Below are positions 46,079-57,881 of a stretch of DNA of 64,000 nucleotides, piece after piece. The position numbers and the translations under genes are program-made. The notes under the pieces are model-generated. The model had not been told where the DNA came from. It was given only the letters and a program-made list of their open reading frames with translations, and searched no databases. This DNA comes from Clonostachys chloroleuca. Lineage: Eukaryota > Ascomycota > Sordariomycetes > Hypocreales > Bionectriaceae. Numbering within the stretch: position 1 is the stretch's first letter; each line of letters opens with the position of its first letter. Where the stretch lies: NCBI GenBank assembly GCA_037952775.1, contig JBANAY010000003.1, forward strand, positions 2,356,001 through 2,420,000, given 5' to 3'.

Positions 46079-47839
46079 ATGTTCGGATCGCCATTGTCCA
46101 AAAGCAAAGGCAAGGGCAAACACATCCGCGATCCGCACGAGAAACCCGACCGATATTTCCCCAGGAGACAAGATCATAGCTTATTTTCCATCATGAAGGA
46201 GGTCTTTGTATCCCAGTCGCAAAAGGCGCGATGGATGAAGACGGGCGCCATCCTGTTTGGCATCGTCTGCCTTTTCTTCTGGCTTTCCCCTCGTGGTGTC
46301 CAGGTCCAGCCTGGTAAAGGTGGTAAGAGCGCCTTGATAGCAAGCGGGGAAGCCTGATTCTGATGATGGCCGATGCTGACTCGATATAGCTGTTGGGCAG
46401 GTTCCCGGCGAACCCAGTGGTCCCACTGCGGTTTGCACCAAGCCGTTCTCCAAGGACAAGCCTCTTGTCCAGTACGTTCTGATGATCGATGCCGGCAGCA
46501 CTGGAAGCCGTATCCACGTTTACAAGTTCAACAACTGCGGTCCCACCCCTGAGCTCGAGCATGAAGAATTCAAGATGACCGAGAAGAGGGCTGGAGGCAG
46601 TGGACTCAGCTCCTTCAAGGATGACCCTGTCGGCGCCGCCGCCAGTCTCGACCCCTTGATGAAGGTGGCTATGGATACCGTCCCTGATGAGTACAAGAGT
46701 TGTAGCCCTGTTGCAGTGAAGGCCACCGCCGGTCTTCGCAAGCTCGGAGTGGAGACCGCTCAAGCAATCCTCGATCAGGTTCGCACGCATCTCGAGAACG
46801 ACTACCCATTCCCTGTTGTCTCCAAGGAGAATGATGGTGTTGTCATCATGGATGGATCTCTCGAAGGTGTCTATGCCTGGGTTACTACTAACTATCTCCT
46901 TGGTAAGATTGGAGGCCCCGACGTTGACGAACCCGCCGCTGTCTTCGATCTTGGTGGTGGCTCAACTCAGATTGTCTTCGAACCAAACTTCAAGGGAGTT
47001 CCCGATGGCGGTATGCCTGAGCATCTCGCCGAGGGCGACCACAAGTACAAGCTCGATTTCGGCGGCCACAAGTTCGAACTCTACCAGCACTCTCACCTTG
47101 GCTATGGATTGATGTCTGCCCGCGAGTCTATCCACCAGACTCTTCTCTCCGAGCTGGCGGAGGCCAAGGGCCAGGATAAGTCTTGGATGCGCAAGCCCGT
47201 CGTCCACCCTTGCGTTGCTCCCGGCATGACCAAGGAAGTTGAGGTTGAATTCGAGGGCCAGAATACCGCCTTCAACTTCACCGGACCTACCCAGGCTTCC
47301 GCTGCTCAGTGCCGCAACCTTGCCGAGAAGATCCTCAAGAAGGATGCCGCGTGTACCCTCGCCCCCTGCTCCTTCAACGGTGTTCACCAGCCTTCCCTGG
47401 CTAAGACCTTTGCGAAGGAGGATGTTTACATCTTTTCTTACTTCTACGACCGCACCAAGCCCCTTGGCATGCCTGACTCTTTCACCTTGAGGGAGATGCA
47501 CGATCTCGCCCACACTGTTTGCCAGGGATCCAAGGCCTGGGACGTCTTCCAGAGCATTCCTGGTGCTATCCACGAGCTTGAGGACCGCCCCGAGCACTGC
47601 CTGGATCTCAACTTCATGTTGGCCCTGCTCCACACCGGATACGATATGCCCATCGACCGCGAAGTCAAGATTGCCAAGAAGATCAAGGGCAACGAGTTGG
47701 GTTGGTGCCTCGGTGCTAGGTAAGCTATTCCCAGGATAGCCATTCAAATATCTGAGCGACTTTGCTAATATGAATTTGTAGTCTGCCCCTCCTTGCTCCC
47801 CGTTCTGGCTGGGAATGCAAGATCAAGAAGATCCTCTAA
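46079..47839 (+). CDS. gda1: Golgi guanosine diphosphatase Gda1 (GDA1/CD39 family)
   Basis: Three exons (46079-46322, 46390-47719, 47782-47839) encode 543 residues. It is a type II Golgi membrane protein: a basic cytosolic tail, one helix at about residues 55-70 (GAILFGIVCLFFWLS), then the lumenal apyrase domain. All apyrase conserved regions are visible: IDAGSTGSRIHVYKF, ATAGLRKLG, IMDGSLEGVYAWVTTNYLLG and FDLGGGSTQIVFEP. The enzyme hydrolyses GDP released by mannosyltransferases to GMP. The GMP is exchanged for new GDP-mannose, so Gda1 sustains protein and lipid mannosylation. Splice phases are clean, and the last exon supplies the conserved C-terminus SLPLLAPRSGWECKIKKIL. Codon choice is strongly C-ending, suggesting high expression. 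Confidence 0.95.
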
Positions 47840-48127
47840 ATGAACGCGCGGTGCGCAAGACCTTTAATGATGTAGGCCAATTTGATCCTTGGGGTCACTC
47901 CAAAAGGACATTGGCATCATTTACCAGCGGACTTGAGATACTATAGAGCGCCGGCTATTCTGGCGGCAAGGGGGTTGGTGGGTATGTACAGTGTTAAAGC
48001 CCTGGTTTGGTATGACACGAATCACCTGTTATTCAGATTCTGGAGGAACAGGAGAGATAAGAAGACACGAGACTCATTTTATCATGAAGAAGTGTATTAT
48101 AGATTAATATATATAGCAAGCCTAATA

Positions 48128-49366
48128 TTATAACGGCGCCGTGACCATTTCCAAAACATCTTCGATCACGTCTTCTGGTCCGACATCCTCCAACACTGCA
48201 GCCACCGCACTGAGCCTGCTGCCCCATTGCATGCTCCGTTCCTTTTCAGGCGTAACGATGCTGATGCGATGCAGATAGACCTTCCGCACAGCCAAGTCGA
48301 CCAGACCGGGGGTGACAAAGGTGAGGTCGTGTAGTGGCGCGAGGCATCGTGCGAGTTGTTCCAGGTGCTTCGTCGCAGTCGGGGTGACTCCCTCCGCTAC
48401 AGCACGATGTAATCGAAGAAATGATACAACATTCATGAGATATCTGGTAACCTCGACGTCCACGTCGACATCTCTGCTCAGATGGGCGATGTGGCTAATT
48501 TCCTGTTCCCCCATGAGGTTGTCAGCCGGTTCCCCTTCCTGGTACCATCGACATATGCTTACCTTTTCCGAGAAGAGAACCTCTGAGGGAGCCGGGGTAT
48601 CTAGAGGCGACGCCTTCTTAACAACGCTGCCTGTAGATGCTGTCTCCGCATCAAGGCCCCCATCGGCCTCCTCGAGGTTTATGTATCCATCATCTGGGTC
48701 GTGCCAGTGTGCGACGAATAGAAAGTCATTGAGATGCTTGGTAACTCTGGCCTGTCCTCCGCTCTCGGCCCCCAAGACGGGTACAAACAGGAACTGCTTC
48801 GGGGCCGCGTGGACTGAAGTGCGAGTGTATATGCGCCTCGAACGGAGCAGCTCCAAAGCCTGGATCTGGACGGCGTGCGGCGCCTGGTCGAAGTTCTTCG
48901 CGAACACTACATTGGGGATGTACACCAAAGGCCCGGGGAACAGAGGCTTGCTCGGATGGTAGGACTGTGATTTCGGTCGGGAGACAAAGTACGATTCCGT
49001 GCGTGTGCTGAAGGGCGAGGGGGCCCGCGTGGGAGATTGAGGTTTCGGGACGAGGAGGGCCGAGGTGAAGCTACTCAATGTGGTGTCGGGGTCGCAGTCG
49101 ATCACAACATGGCTGAGGCCAAAGGTCTTGGTAGCGGTCTGGAAGCGAGGAATAGCATTGATTAGAAACGAAGATATATTTTACAATTTGGTTGAGTGTA
49201 AGAGAAATGGCCTGTGCCATACCAGCTGCAGCTCTTCCACCAGATCATTGAGAGCGTCTGGAGCGGTGCTAATCAGACAGTGTTCTTGGCTGACCAGACT
49301 GATCAGGAGGGCCAGCTCAAGGTCGCTGAGATCTTGGACCTTGCCGATGAGGCTGCCATCCGCCAT
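48128..49366 (-). CDS. Conserved fungal protein, sometimes annotated magnesium-chelatase-like
   Basis: Two exons (49366-49223 and 49138-48128; 84-nt intron) encode 384 residues. It begins MADGSLIGKVQDLSDLELAL, with EHCLISTAPDALNDLVEEL before the splice and TKTFGLSHVVIDCDPDTTL after it. A conserved middle block reads NVVFAKNFDQAPHAVQIQAL and SRRIYTRTSVHAAPKQFLFV. The C-terminal part (TRYLMNVVSFLRLHRAV, then TPGLVDLAVRKVYLHRI) is helical. Parts of this resemble the sensor region of AAA+ magnesium-chelatase-type proteins, and I recall that label on orthologues. I see no convincing Walker A motif, so a nucleotide-dependent activity is not supported. The gene shares a divergent promoter with ypt7. 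The function is unknown. Confidence 0.75.
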
Positions 49367-49925
49367 GACCGAGCCTGGTGGATCTCAGCTCTGTAAGTCC
49401 CCGAGCAGTCGGGGCTGTATGAGTGGTCGTAGTGCAGCGCAGCACATCACATCACACTCAGTTGTTTACTGCCTGGAGTTAGGTAGACGTCGGCCTGCGA
49501 ACTGACGGTCATCCTGGCAAGCTACCCCCTGATAACCGTCACGTGGGGCCCACTCCTGACGCCACACCCCCGTCTCAGGCCTCGCAGTTATGCATGCGCC
49601 CATGCCCAGAACGGCTAGTGAGCTCTGCCATCACCTCGAACGACGGCGCCTTAAGATAGCGAAGCTCTAACCAGCGTAATTACCGTCGTGCTTCATCGAC
49701 GACCACCCTTCCTGCCAGCCCACAACAACACCCGCCGCCTCGACGAAGCTATCCAACGGAGCAACGGCATCCGACCTGGCTTTGGCGAATTTCACAGCCT
49801 GGAGGAGAACACACGCTCACGAGATTATACTCCCGAAACGAGACCCCATCGTTCCTGAAGCAGCCCTCGCGAAGCAGCCCTCCACTCCATTCCTATCACG
49901 TCATCGAAGCACCTGGTAGCCCATC
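49367..49925. other. Divergent promoter region, conserved protein / ypt7
   Basis: These 559 bases lie between divergent starts. The part just upstream of the ypt7 ATG (49680-49920) looks like a transcribed leader, rich in CA and CCA-type sequence. No other gene is supported. Confidence 0.5.
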
Positions 49926-50918
49926 ATGTCTTCCAGGAAGAAGGTTCTTCTCAAGGTGCGGAGGAAATCAATCAGATGCATCTGTTATAGTGTTTGGCTG
50001 GGGCAGTTGAACTGATGGTCCTGTGTTGTCTAGGTTATCATTCTCGGCGACAGCGGTGTTGGCAAGACGAGTTTGATGAACCAATATGTGCGTACGCCCA
50101 TTCAGCCAGTTCTCGAAGGCTCCCGTTGACGTTTCTGGGTGTTATTAGGTCAACAAGAAGTTCAGCGCTAGCTACAAGGCTACTATCGGTGCCGACTTCC
50201 TGACACGCGAGGTTATGGTCGATGACCGCCAGGTTACCATGCAGGTACAGGAACGCCGACCCCCGATCTTTGGCAGTTCAAGAGACAGGAGCTGACGTAG
50301 GGGTGTTTGCTAGCTTTGGGATACTGCTGGCCAGGAACGCTTTCAGTCGCTAGGTGTGGCTTTCTACCGTGGTGCCGATTGCTGCGTGTTGGTCTACGAT
50401 GTCAACAACGCCAAGAGTTTCGAGGCCCTCGACAGCTGGCGGGACGAGTTCCTGATCCAGGCTTCGCCTCGCGACCCACCAAACTTTCCTTTCGTATGTG
50501 GGACTCTTGATTTATGGCATGCTTCGAATCGACTAACACATCCCATAGGTCGTTCTGGGCAACAAGATTGATGTGGAGGAGAGCAAGCGAGTTGTGAGTC
50601 ATTTCCTCTCTTCAACCTGCGTTGGGCAAGCTAGCTGACCTGTTCTAGATCTCAAATAAGAGAGCCATGACATTCTGCCAGTCGAAAGGTGACATCCCAT
50701 ACTTTGAGACCAGTGCCAAGGAGGCCATCAATATCGATCAGGCATTTGAAGGTACGGAATTACTATATCTATCTACTATCCAACTCCCGTTTTAACATTG
50801 GGCTTTAGTGATTGCACGAAATGCCCTGGCACAGGAGGAGTCCGAGGAGTTTAGCGGAGATTTCGACGACCCTATCAACATTCGTATCGACAACCCCAAC
50901 GAAGGCTGCGCTTGTTAA
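49926..50918 (+). CDS. ypt7: Rab7-type GTPase Ypt7 (AvaA), vacuolar/late endosomal fusion
   Basis: Seven short exons (49926-49955, 50034-50087, 50149-50244, 50314-50493, 50549-50593, 50649-50751, 50809-50918) encode 205 residues. All GTPase motifs are present: [10 protein letters not shown], the effector loop [33 protein letters not shown] and [11 protein letters not shown]. The C-terminus ends EGCAC, the CxC signal for double geranylgeranylation. The ATIGADFLT switch and the RDPPNFPF segment identify Rab7/Ypt7, which recruits the HOPS tether for vacuole and late-endosome fusion. All donors and acceptors are GT-AG with consistent phases. Intron density is high, as usual for fungal small GTPase genes. 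Confidence 0.95.
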
Positions 50919-52060
50919 ATAGAAAGTTGGACGGGTTATGAGTGCTTCTGTAATTACCAACAGGGCTAGCATCGCTTTCCTGGGCGCGATTAGTTCTCGC
51001 AGGGCGTTTTGTATCTGAACCTTTTTTTCTTTTTTTTATCCTTCATCGACTAGGGCTTGTTGGAGTGGGCTGTGTTTGTGGGTTTGTTTGCGCTTTTCTT
51101 ATCCTCAACAGATTATCTTGGTTTTTTGTTTTCTTTACTGGTGAGGAAGACTCCGTTTGGTCTGCCATGGAGAGTTGAACTAGAGCGAATAAGAGGACGA
51201 GAAGAATACAGGACAAGGGATTGAGAGATTGGTTGCCGTCCATCGATGAAGGGCTTTGCACAGTAGATCTATCATTATTTTCTATACAGGACAGTACAGT
51301 TTTCATACCACCGTTGAGGATAGAAATGCTGCTTCTTTGACACGGTCTCATGCATGTTATGGCAAATGGGGATATAGTCCTGGTTTGGCAGGCAATAAGC
51401 GCGCGCCTCGGACAGCGCCGTGGGATTCTTTTCTTCTTGTTGCAGAGAGGGTTCAAATATGCTACTTACGATTCTTACGACAGTTCGGCTCGGGGAGCAG
51501 CTGATAACCAAAGCTTTGACTAGTATTATAGTATAGGATTAACCGTACGTTGTGTGAATTTGTTTCTAGTCATTACAGTGAAAGAAAGAAACGAGGGTTG
51601 GTACCGGGAAGCTACCATCTGTTGTCCCGGTAGCATCCAGCCAAGCTCAGCAATAGAAATAAGCATCTTAAAATACCATCTTGGCTGCATCGGTGAGAGA
51701 CGAAGCGGGGGCTACGCAACTCGCTCTGATGCCCGAAAGGCGCCGAGGTTCCTCCCACACGGAGTCCACCTTCGAGGCTCAAACCGCACCATTACCCCAG
51801 ACTCCCCCGGCAAAGCACCAACCCCACCTGAAGCCTAGAGCCAAAGGCGCAGCTCGCAGCAGCTTGTCGCCCATCCAGACCTCGGCTCCATGATCCATCG
51901 CATCCCTTAGATGACTGGGGTTGCAGAGGTCAGCGGGCATTGAGCGATCCCTCCATCTAATTGAAACCGTTTTTATCTACAGCTTGTCGATCTAGCTTCT
52001 CTTTATTTTATTTTCATACTCCCAATTCTCTCAAGCAGCGACACGGAGTACACTCATATC
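50919..52060. other. Intergenic region, ypt7 3' side and dehydrogenase promoter
   Basis: About 1.1 kb. The first part holds the presumed ypt7 3' UTR with a T-rich tract near 51020-51040. A 137-codon minus-strand frame lies here (51043-51456) but has no recognisable content. The last 100 bases are a CT-rich leader for the dehydrogenase gene. Confidence 0.45.
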
Positions 52061-53624
52061 ATGTCGGCCCAAATCCCTGCCATTGTAAGCTCATTTTGCT
52101 CAATCGTCCACGCAGGAGCTTGGATGGCTGCGTTCGATGATACTAATTGATGATTAGGTCTCGGATCGCGTTAGCGACGCCGCGAGGAAGACAATCGATG
52201 TTGTCGCCAAGTTCGTGCAGGAGGAATGCATCCCGTAAGCACCGCCCTCTGCCTGATGTGACTTGAACGTCAATTGCTAAACCCAGCATCCCCCTCTCAA
52301 GAGCCGATGCCGTTCTTGAAGCTCAGATTGGCGTTGGCGACGCTCGCTGGGAGAGCCACCCCCCCATCATCGAGGACCTCAAGATCAAGGCCCGCGAGCT
52401 CGGTCTCTGGAACATGTTCCTCCCCAAGGGCCACTACACCGAGTCGCCCGGCTGGACCAACCTCGAGTATGGCCTGATGGCTGAGTGGCTCGGCCGCTCC
52501 CGATCTGCCTCCGAGGCGTGCAATTGCGCCGCCCCGGACACCGGCAACATGGAGGTCCTGGCCAAGTACGGCAACGCTGCGCAGAAGGCGGAGTGGCTCA
52601 AGCCGCTCATGGAGGGCAAGATCCGCTCGGCGTTCCTCATGACGGAGCCCGACGTTGCCAGCTCCGATGCGACCAACATCGAGCTCGATATCAAGCGACA
52701 GGGCAACGAGTACGTCCTGAACGGATCCAAGTGGTGGTCTAGCGGTGCCGGCGACCCAAGATGCGAGATCTACATCGTCATGGGCAAGACGGATGCCGCC
52801 AACAAGGACGTCTACAGGCAGCAGTCTGTCGTCCTCGTACCGGCTACTACCCCCGGTATCAAGATCCAGAGAATGCTCAAGGTCTACGGCTACGATGATG
52901 CCCCCCACGGACATGGCCACATCACATTCACCAACGTCAGAGTTCCTGTTAGCAACATGGTTCTGGGTGAGGGTCGTGGCTTCGAGATTATCCAGGGTCG
53001 TCTGGGACCTGGTCGCATCCACCACGCTATGCGTAGCATCGGCGCTGTAAGAGCTCGCCTTATCCTACTTCGAATATTGGTTGTGAATCTCCTCTAACAT
53101 ATCAATTGTGCTAGGCCGAGCGTGCTTTGGACTGGATGCTGATGCGCATTAATGACGAGCGCAAGACTCCCTTCGGAAAGCAGCTGCGCGAGCACGGCGT
53201 GATCCTCGAATGGATCGCCAAGTCCCGCATCGAGATCGACGCGGCCCGTCTGATTGTCCTCAACGCCGCCATCAAGATGGACGAACTCGGCCCCAAGAAG
53301 GCGCTCAAGGAGATCGCGGAGGCCAAGGTGCTGACCCCCCAGACCGCACTGAATGTCATTGACCGTGCGGTGCAAGCATTCGGCGGCGCCGGAGTGTCGC
53401 AGGACACACCGCTGGCCAACATGTGGGCTGGCATCCGCACGCTGAGGCTGGCAGACGGCCCGGACGAGGTGCATCTGCAGCAGATGGGCAAGAATGAGAA
53501 CAAGAGGGGCAAGGAGGCTACGGAGACGATCCTGCGCCAGAAGGCCAAGTCGGAAGAGCTGTTCAAGAAGTACGGGGTGACCGCAGCGCAGCCCGGGAGC
53601 AACATCAAGCACTCCAAGCTCTAG
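52061..53624 (+). CDS. Peroxisomal acyl-CoA dehydrogenase (ACAD10/11-like) ending in SKL
   Basis: Four exons (52061-52084, 52158-52234, 52287-53046, 53115-53624) encode 456 residues. The fold is a classic FAD acyl-CoA dehydrogenase: an all-helical N-terminal domain, the flavin motif [19 protein letters not shown] with [10 protein letters not shown], and a C-terminal helical domain with [33 protein letters not shown] and [13 protein letters not shown]. This subfamily resembles ACAD10/ACAD11, which act on long or branched, including 4-hydroxy, acyl-CoAs. The last three residues are SKL, a perfect PTS1 peroxisomal signal. A dehydrogenase in a peroxisome needs an electron acceptor other than ETF, so the location is of interest. 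The frame is intact, including across C6 and C7 runs. Confidence 0.93.
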
Positions 53625-54355
53625 ACTGTCTGAGCACAGTTCGGCGAAAGCATAAAGGGGATGAAGGGCTAGTGACTATAGCTGTATCATAGCATTTGAC
53701 ATATATCAACCTGAATGGATAGCATTGGTGACCAGGGCAACTCCCAGCCATTGAGTGCCTGCGACCTCGAGATGCGGCCATGCCATTGCCGTGCCAATAT
53801 GGCTCTTCTCCCCATGGATCGCCCAGCCGCGTCCCCAACCCCTGCGGTGACTCAATTCACGGCCTGGGGCCTGTGTCATGCTAAAATGATGTGCCGATAG
53901 CCATAGGCCCGTTCGGGAAACCACAATGCAGATTCGGTGTCACAATTCTGACAGGTGAATCTGGACCCGTCGTGCCCGTCTGTTGAAGACATGGGCCCAA
54001 CTTTATTAGTGGTGCCAACACACCAGGAGGCTCCACTCGATCCTTCACTGTTCATCTAAGCACGGCCGTTGCCCCCCCAACCGCTGGTATCCGTTTACTT
54101 TTTTTTTCTTGGTGGTCGCTGGCTGCCCAGACAAAGGGCTGGGACGTCATGGAATGAAATAAAAAGCTGGTCCCTTATCGCCATCCGCCATTAAAGTGAT
54201 TGCTGCCAGCCCAGATCAAGATCGAGCCTTTTGCTTCCACACAACATCTCTGCAACACCTGCGCATCTTCACTCTCCATCATCAATCAGTTCACGCAACT
54301 TCACTCGAGAAGCCTTTCTTGTTAGTATTACACTTGCGAGGTTCACATTCACGCC
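53625..54355. other. Intergenic region, spo12 promoter side
   Basis: About 730 bases between two plus-strand genes. It includes a C7 run and a T-rich tract near 54095-54110, then a probable spo12 leader. No other gene is supported. Confidence 0.45.
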
Positions 54356-54826
54356 ATGTCTTCCAACGTTCTCGGCAACAAGGACATCAACGCTCCAATC
54401 ATGTCGGAGCAGGACCAGGTCCTCCGCACCAAGGACATCAAGAGCATGGAATACCATCGCGAGGTCCTCAAGTCCAAGATGGAAGAACGGTACGCCTCTC
54501 TTTTGTTATCCTTGCTCTCTCTTTCACTCATTGTGCACTTCGAGCTGACCAGTTCCACTTCCTGCAGTTCCTCCAAGCAATATGTATCTCCATCCGACAA
54601 CATCATGAGCCCATGCAGTGCCAAGCTCAACGCACTGCGCAACAAGCACGCCAGCAAGTTCGTCTCTCACATGGATACCCAGCCTCTATCCTCCCCAACT
54701 TGTATTTATATGAATGCTAACCTCCCCTCATCCTCCAGGGCCAAGCCCAAGTCCCTCTTCGCCCAAGCCAGCGCTAAGAAGCTGCAAGGTGAGAGTGCCC
54801 TTGGCGCCACTCCTGCACGACCTTGA
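54356..54826 (+). CDS. spo12: Spo12 family cell-cycle protein
   Basis: Three exons (54356-54489, 54568-54657, 54739-54826) encode 103 residues. The second exon carries the Spo12 signature QYVSPSDNIMSPCSAKLNAL followed by RNKH. The serines next to proline in it (SPSD, MSPC) are the sites that are phosphorylated in yeast Spo12. Spo12 is a nucleolar activator of the Cdc14 early anaphase release (FEAR) pathway for mitotic and meiotic exit. The rest is short, polar and basic, ending KPKSLFAQASAKKLQ. The donor GTTCGT of intron 2 is weak, but reading through it would lose the conserved basic tail. Intron retention could give alternative C-termini. Confidence 0.85.
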   Translation: MSSNVLGNKDINAPIMSEQDQVLRTKDIKSMEYHREVLKSKMEERYASLLLSLLSLSLIVHFELTSSTSCSSSKQYVSPSDNIMSPCSAKLNALRNKHASKFVSHMDTQPLSSPTCIYMNANLPSSSRAKPKSLFAQASAKKLQGESALGATPARP

Positions 54827-55197
54827 AGAGGCCCTGCCGGAAGGTATTGCAGTCATGGCGAGCGGGCATCTCCTATGAATGAGTTTCTACCATCATCTTG
54901 AAAAAATAAACAACAAGATGGTTATTTGTTCGCTCCTTCTATCGAAGATTGGTTTTCAATATGGAGCTTTGGGTTCATGTTTACAGGCGTCGGCGCATTG
55001 CAATTCCCTGTGTACAACATGATTTGTAATGACTTGATGCAACAACGGAAGGGTCGCGGCCTCTAAGGGAGAGGAAAACGCTTATTGCTTGGCTTCGGAA
55101 ATGCTTTGTTTGCAAAAGGGGGGGATTCACGTTCACAATACCAAGATATTTTATTTTCTTTTGTTTCTTAATAAAAAATCTCAGGTTTTTACTTCCG
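54827..55197. other. Convergent intergenic region, spo12 / rbg1
   Basis: These 371 bases lie between two 3' ends and are AT-rich with T tracts near 55150. They hold the 3' UTRs. No gene is seen. Confidence 0.5.
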
Positions 55198-56856
55198 CTA
55201 CGCTCGCCATGCACTGACGATGTGAATAACGTCCTCGTCCGCGACCATGTGGCTCAGTCCGACTCTCTGGGGGATGTGCCTTGCGCTCGCCCCCCAGACC
55301 AGCGCATACTTGAACGTGTCCTTGAGCGTCCGGTGGATGGAGTCGCACACGTCCTCGATGGAACTGTTGCTCCGCACGATGAGCGCCTCGTCAAAGTTGG
55401 GCTCCACGCCCTTGCGCTTGGTGTAGATGCGGATGAGGCGCAGCTCCTGCCAGCACCGGTCGACGACGTCCTGGATCCCGAGGTCGAGCTCGCAGCTCAT
55501 GACCACCGTGTGCGGCTCGCGCGCCAGCTTGTCCAGGAAGTCGAGCGACACGCTGTCGATCTTGTTGTACACGTACAGGCACTTGATGTACTTGCGGTGG
55601 TCCTTCATGATGACGTCGATGAAGTCGTCCACGGTCGCGTTCTCGTCGCGAACGAGGACCTCGCAGTTGAGGATCTTGTAGTCGCGGAGGATGTTGTAGA
55701 GCATCTTCTCGTCGAGATTCTTGGGCGGGGTCTGGAATGTGATTTTCATGCCGCCCGCCTTCTTCGCTTTTAGGTAGATATTACTACGTACAACAGTTTT
55801 TGATAAGAGAGGGCGGCAGGCGAAACGAGGTGAGGAATGGTGGCAACTTACGGTGGTTCTCGGTTCAGCCTGATTCCGACGGCTTCCAACTCTGCCTCTA
55901 GAAGTGCTCTCTGCTCTGCTCTCTTTGTCGCGTCAAGGACCATGAGGATCAAGTCGCTTGTCTTTGCCGCCGAGATGACCTGCCGACCTCGTCCCTTGCC
56001 CTCGGAGGCACCCTCGATGATTCCTGGCAGATCGAGCAGCTGGATTTCAGCGCCGCCATACTCGAGCACACCGGGAATGGCTGTAAGGGTGGTGAAGGCA
56101 TACGAGGCGACCTCGGACTTCGTTTTGGTGACCTTTGATAGGAAGGTCGACTTGCCCACAGAGGGGAAGCCCACAAGGGATATTCTGGCATCACCACTTT
56201 TGCTAACGTCGAAGCCTGAGCCACCACCGCCGCCGGCACCTGGGCCTGGCTCCAGGAGTTGAGCTCGTAAGCGTGCGAGTTTTCTTTCTCCGTGTTAGCA
56301 TCTGGACCTGAGTGGGTGGAGCTTTGGCCAGATGCCGAGACATGAAAGGGTCCGAGTTTCGGTCCTGTTGTTCGGATCTGAGAACTCCATTCCTCAGGAA
56401 ATTTCACATACCCTTTTAGCAGACCAAGATGGTATTCTAGACAGGAACAACCTCAGTAAGCAGGTCTATTGAAGGGTGGGATATTGTCGCTTACCAGTAG
56501 CCTTGTTTTCTATATTCAGGTATGTTGTTAGTTATTGTGTCTCACTAGGGTCGAATTACGTGTAATAATCAGTTCTCGCAAGAATAAGATCGCAAATCTG
56601 AGACTGTCGCGAACTTCTTTGTCCTTCCTTCGATTATATAGCACTTATACTGGCATATGGACAGTCCTCTTGTTGTATAATGATAGAATCGAGCCCTCTT
56701 TGAGAATGAATTAAAAAGTTCCCGGAAAAATAGCCGTTGCTTACTTTGAGTCTTCCTCATCTCATCCTCAATCCTGCATCCATAGTTAATAAAAAGACGA
56801 TTCATTCAATACGATCATCTGACCTACTCCTTGATCTTTTCTGTAATGTTGACCAT
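55198..56856 (-). CDS. rbg1: DRG1-type developmentally regulated GTP-binding protein (Rbg1)
   Basis: Six exons (56856-56828, 56773-56745, 56509-56495, 56436-56412, 56283-55852, 55783-55198) encode 371 residues, the family length. The protein starts [20 protein letters not shown] helix-turn-helix follows ([18 protein letters not shown]), then the G domain with [24 protein letters not shown] and [34 protein letters not shown] comes next, and a C-terminal TGS domain ([17 protein letters not shown]) ends the chain. Rbg1 binds translating ribosomes with its partner Tma46/DFRP1 and eases stalled translation. Exon 3 is a 15-nt microexon that supplies the KNKAT linker needed for frame and conservation. 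All introns are GT-AG. Confidence 0.94.
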
Positions 56857-57881
56857 TTTCAGGTCAGATTTTTATAGACGGTATCCCGTCTTTTTTCCAG
56901 CAATTAAAAAGAAATCGTATAACTCTAGCCACGAACAGCGATCTTGCTGATGAGCGCAGGATGGCTTGCTCGTCCTCATCACCAATGTGGGGGAATCGTA
57001 GATTTCAAGTGGTGGTGGGGCTTATCTTCGGACTAGGTCACATGACCTTTTTTTCAACTCAACTCAATAGCCCTTCTGAGCAGCTTCCTCCGGCAGCAGC
57101 AGCATTTTTCACTGAGGTAGGTAGCTGTCGCGATTGAAAAGCCCGACCGCGTCAGCTTTATTCAGCTGCAGTAGCTACCTATAGAAAGCATTTCTAATAT
57201 ATATTTATACTTATCTTAGTCGAATCCTTGTATCAGGTGGAGTTTAATATGCTAATAACTTTCCTCATATCCTTAACTATCGTATTGGCTCTACCTTAGA
57301 CTTGATGAACGTTGGACAACAATGCCCAGTAAGGCTGCTATCCTGAATACCTATTGCCACTGCTCGTGCGGCGTCAGGGCCGTGATATGGCATTTGGGTT
57401 TCCAGCCACTCACGGAGGAACACGACGCGCATGGTCGTGATGTTGTTGTTAGAGATGCTCATATGTTGCTTCTTCTTCGGACCAGGGCTGCTCCTTCGTG
57501 CCTCATCTACGATCATCATGTCCAGCTAGTCTCAAACGACAACATTGCTATACATCGCCTGGTGGCGATTCTACTAATTCTCCATCCACTCTCTATTTGA
57601 TCAAAGAAGTTGATTAAAGAAAGCCCAGACACAAAAAAAAACTTATGATCCAACGAACTCATGCCGGTTTTGACAATGATATCCGCCCTCAGTCACTGCC
57701 TCCCTCGCTTTATACACCGTGATCGCTCTCTACCTGGTATCTTCTGGGTGGCTCTGAAATGGCCTCCAAAATAATCCAACGAGGCTCGGTTCTTCATAGC
57801 CAGTCCATTCAATTGAGATCATAGGGTTGTCCAGGGCAAAGCCTAACTTCCGTAGAGAAAGATCTGGAATCTTTCTAGCTG
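56857..57881. other. Gene-poor region upstream of rbg1
   Basis: About 1 kb. Short frames on both strands have no recognisable content. The first part should hold the rbg1 promoter. Confidence 0.4.

Noticed and set aside
46962..47747. Long open frame antisense to gda1
   Set aside because: It is a codon-bias shadow of the highly C-ending gda1 coding sequence. The same applies to long antisense frames over the dehydrogenase, rbg1 and cyc2.
51043..51456. A 137-codon minus-strand frame downstream of ypt7
   Set aside because: It overlaps the presumed 3' UTR of ypt7, and its composition is biased and motif-free.
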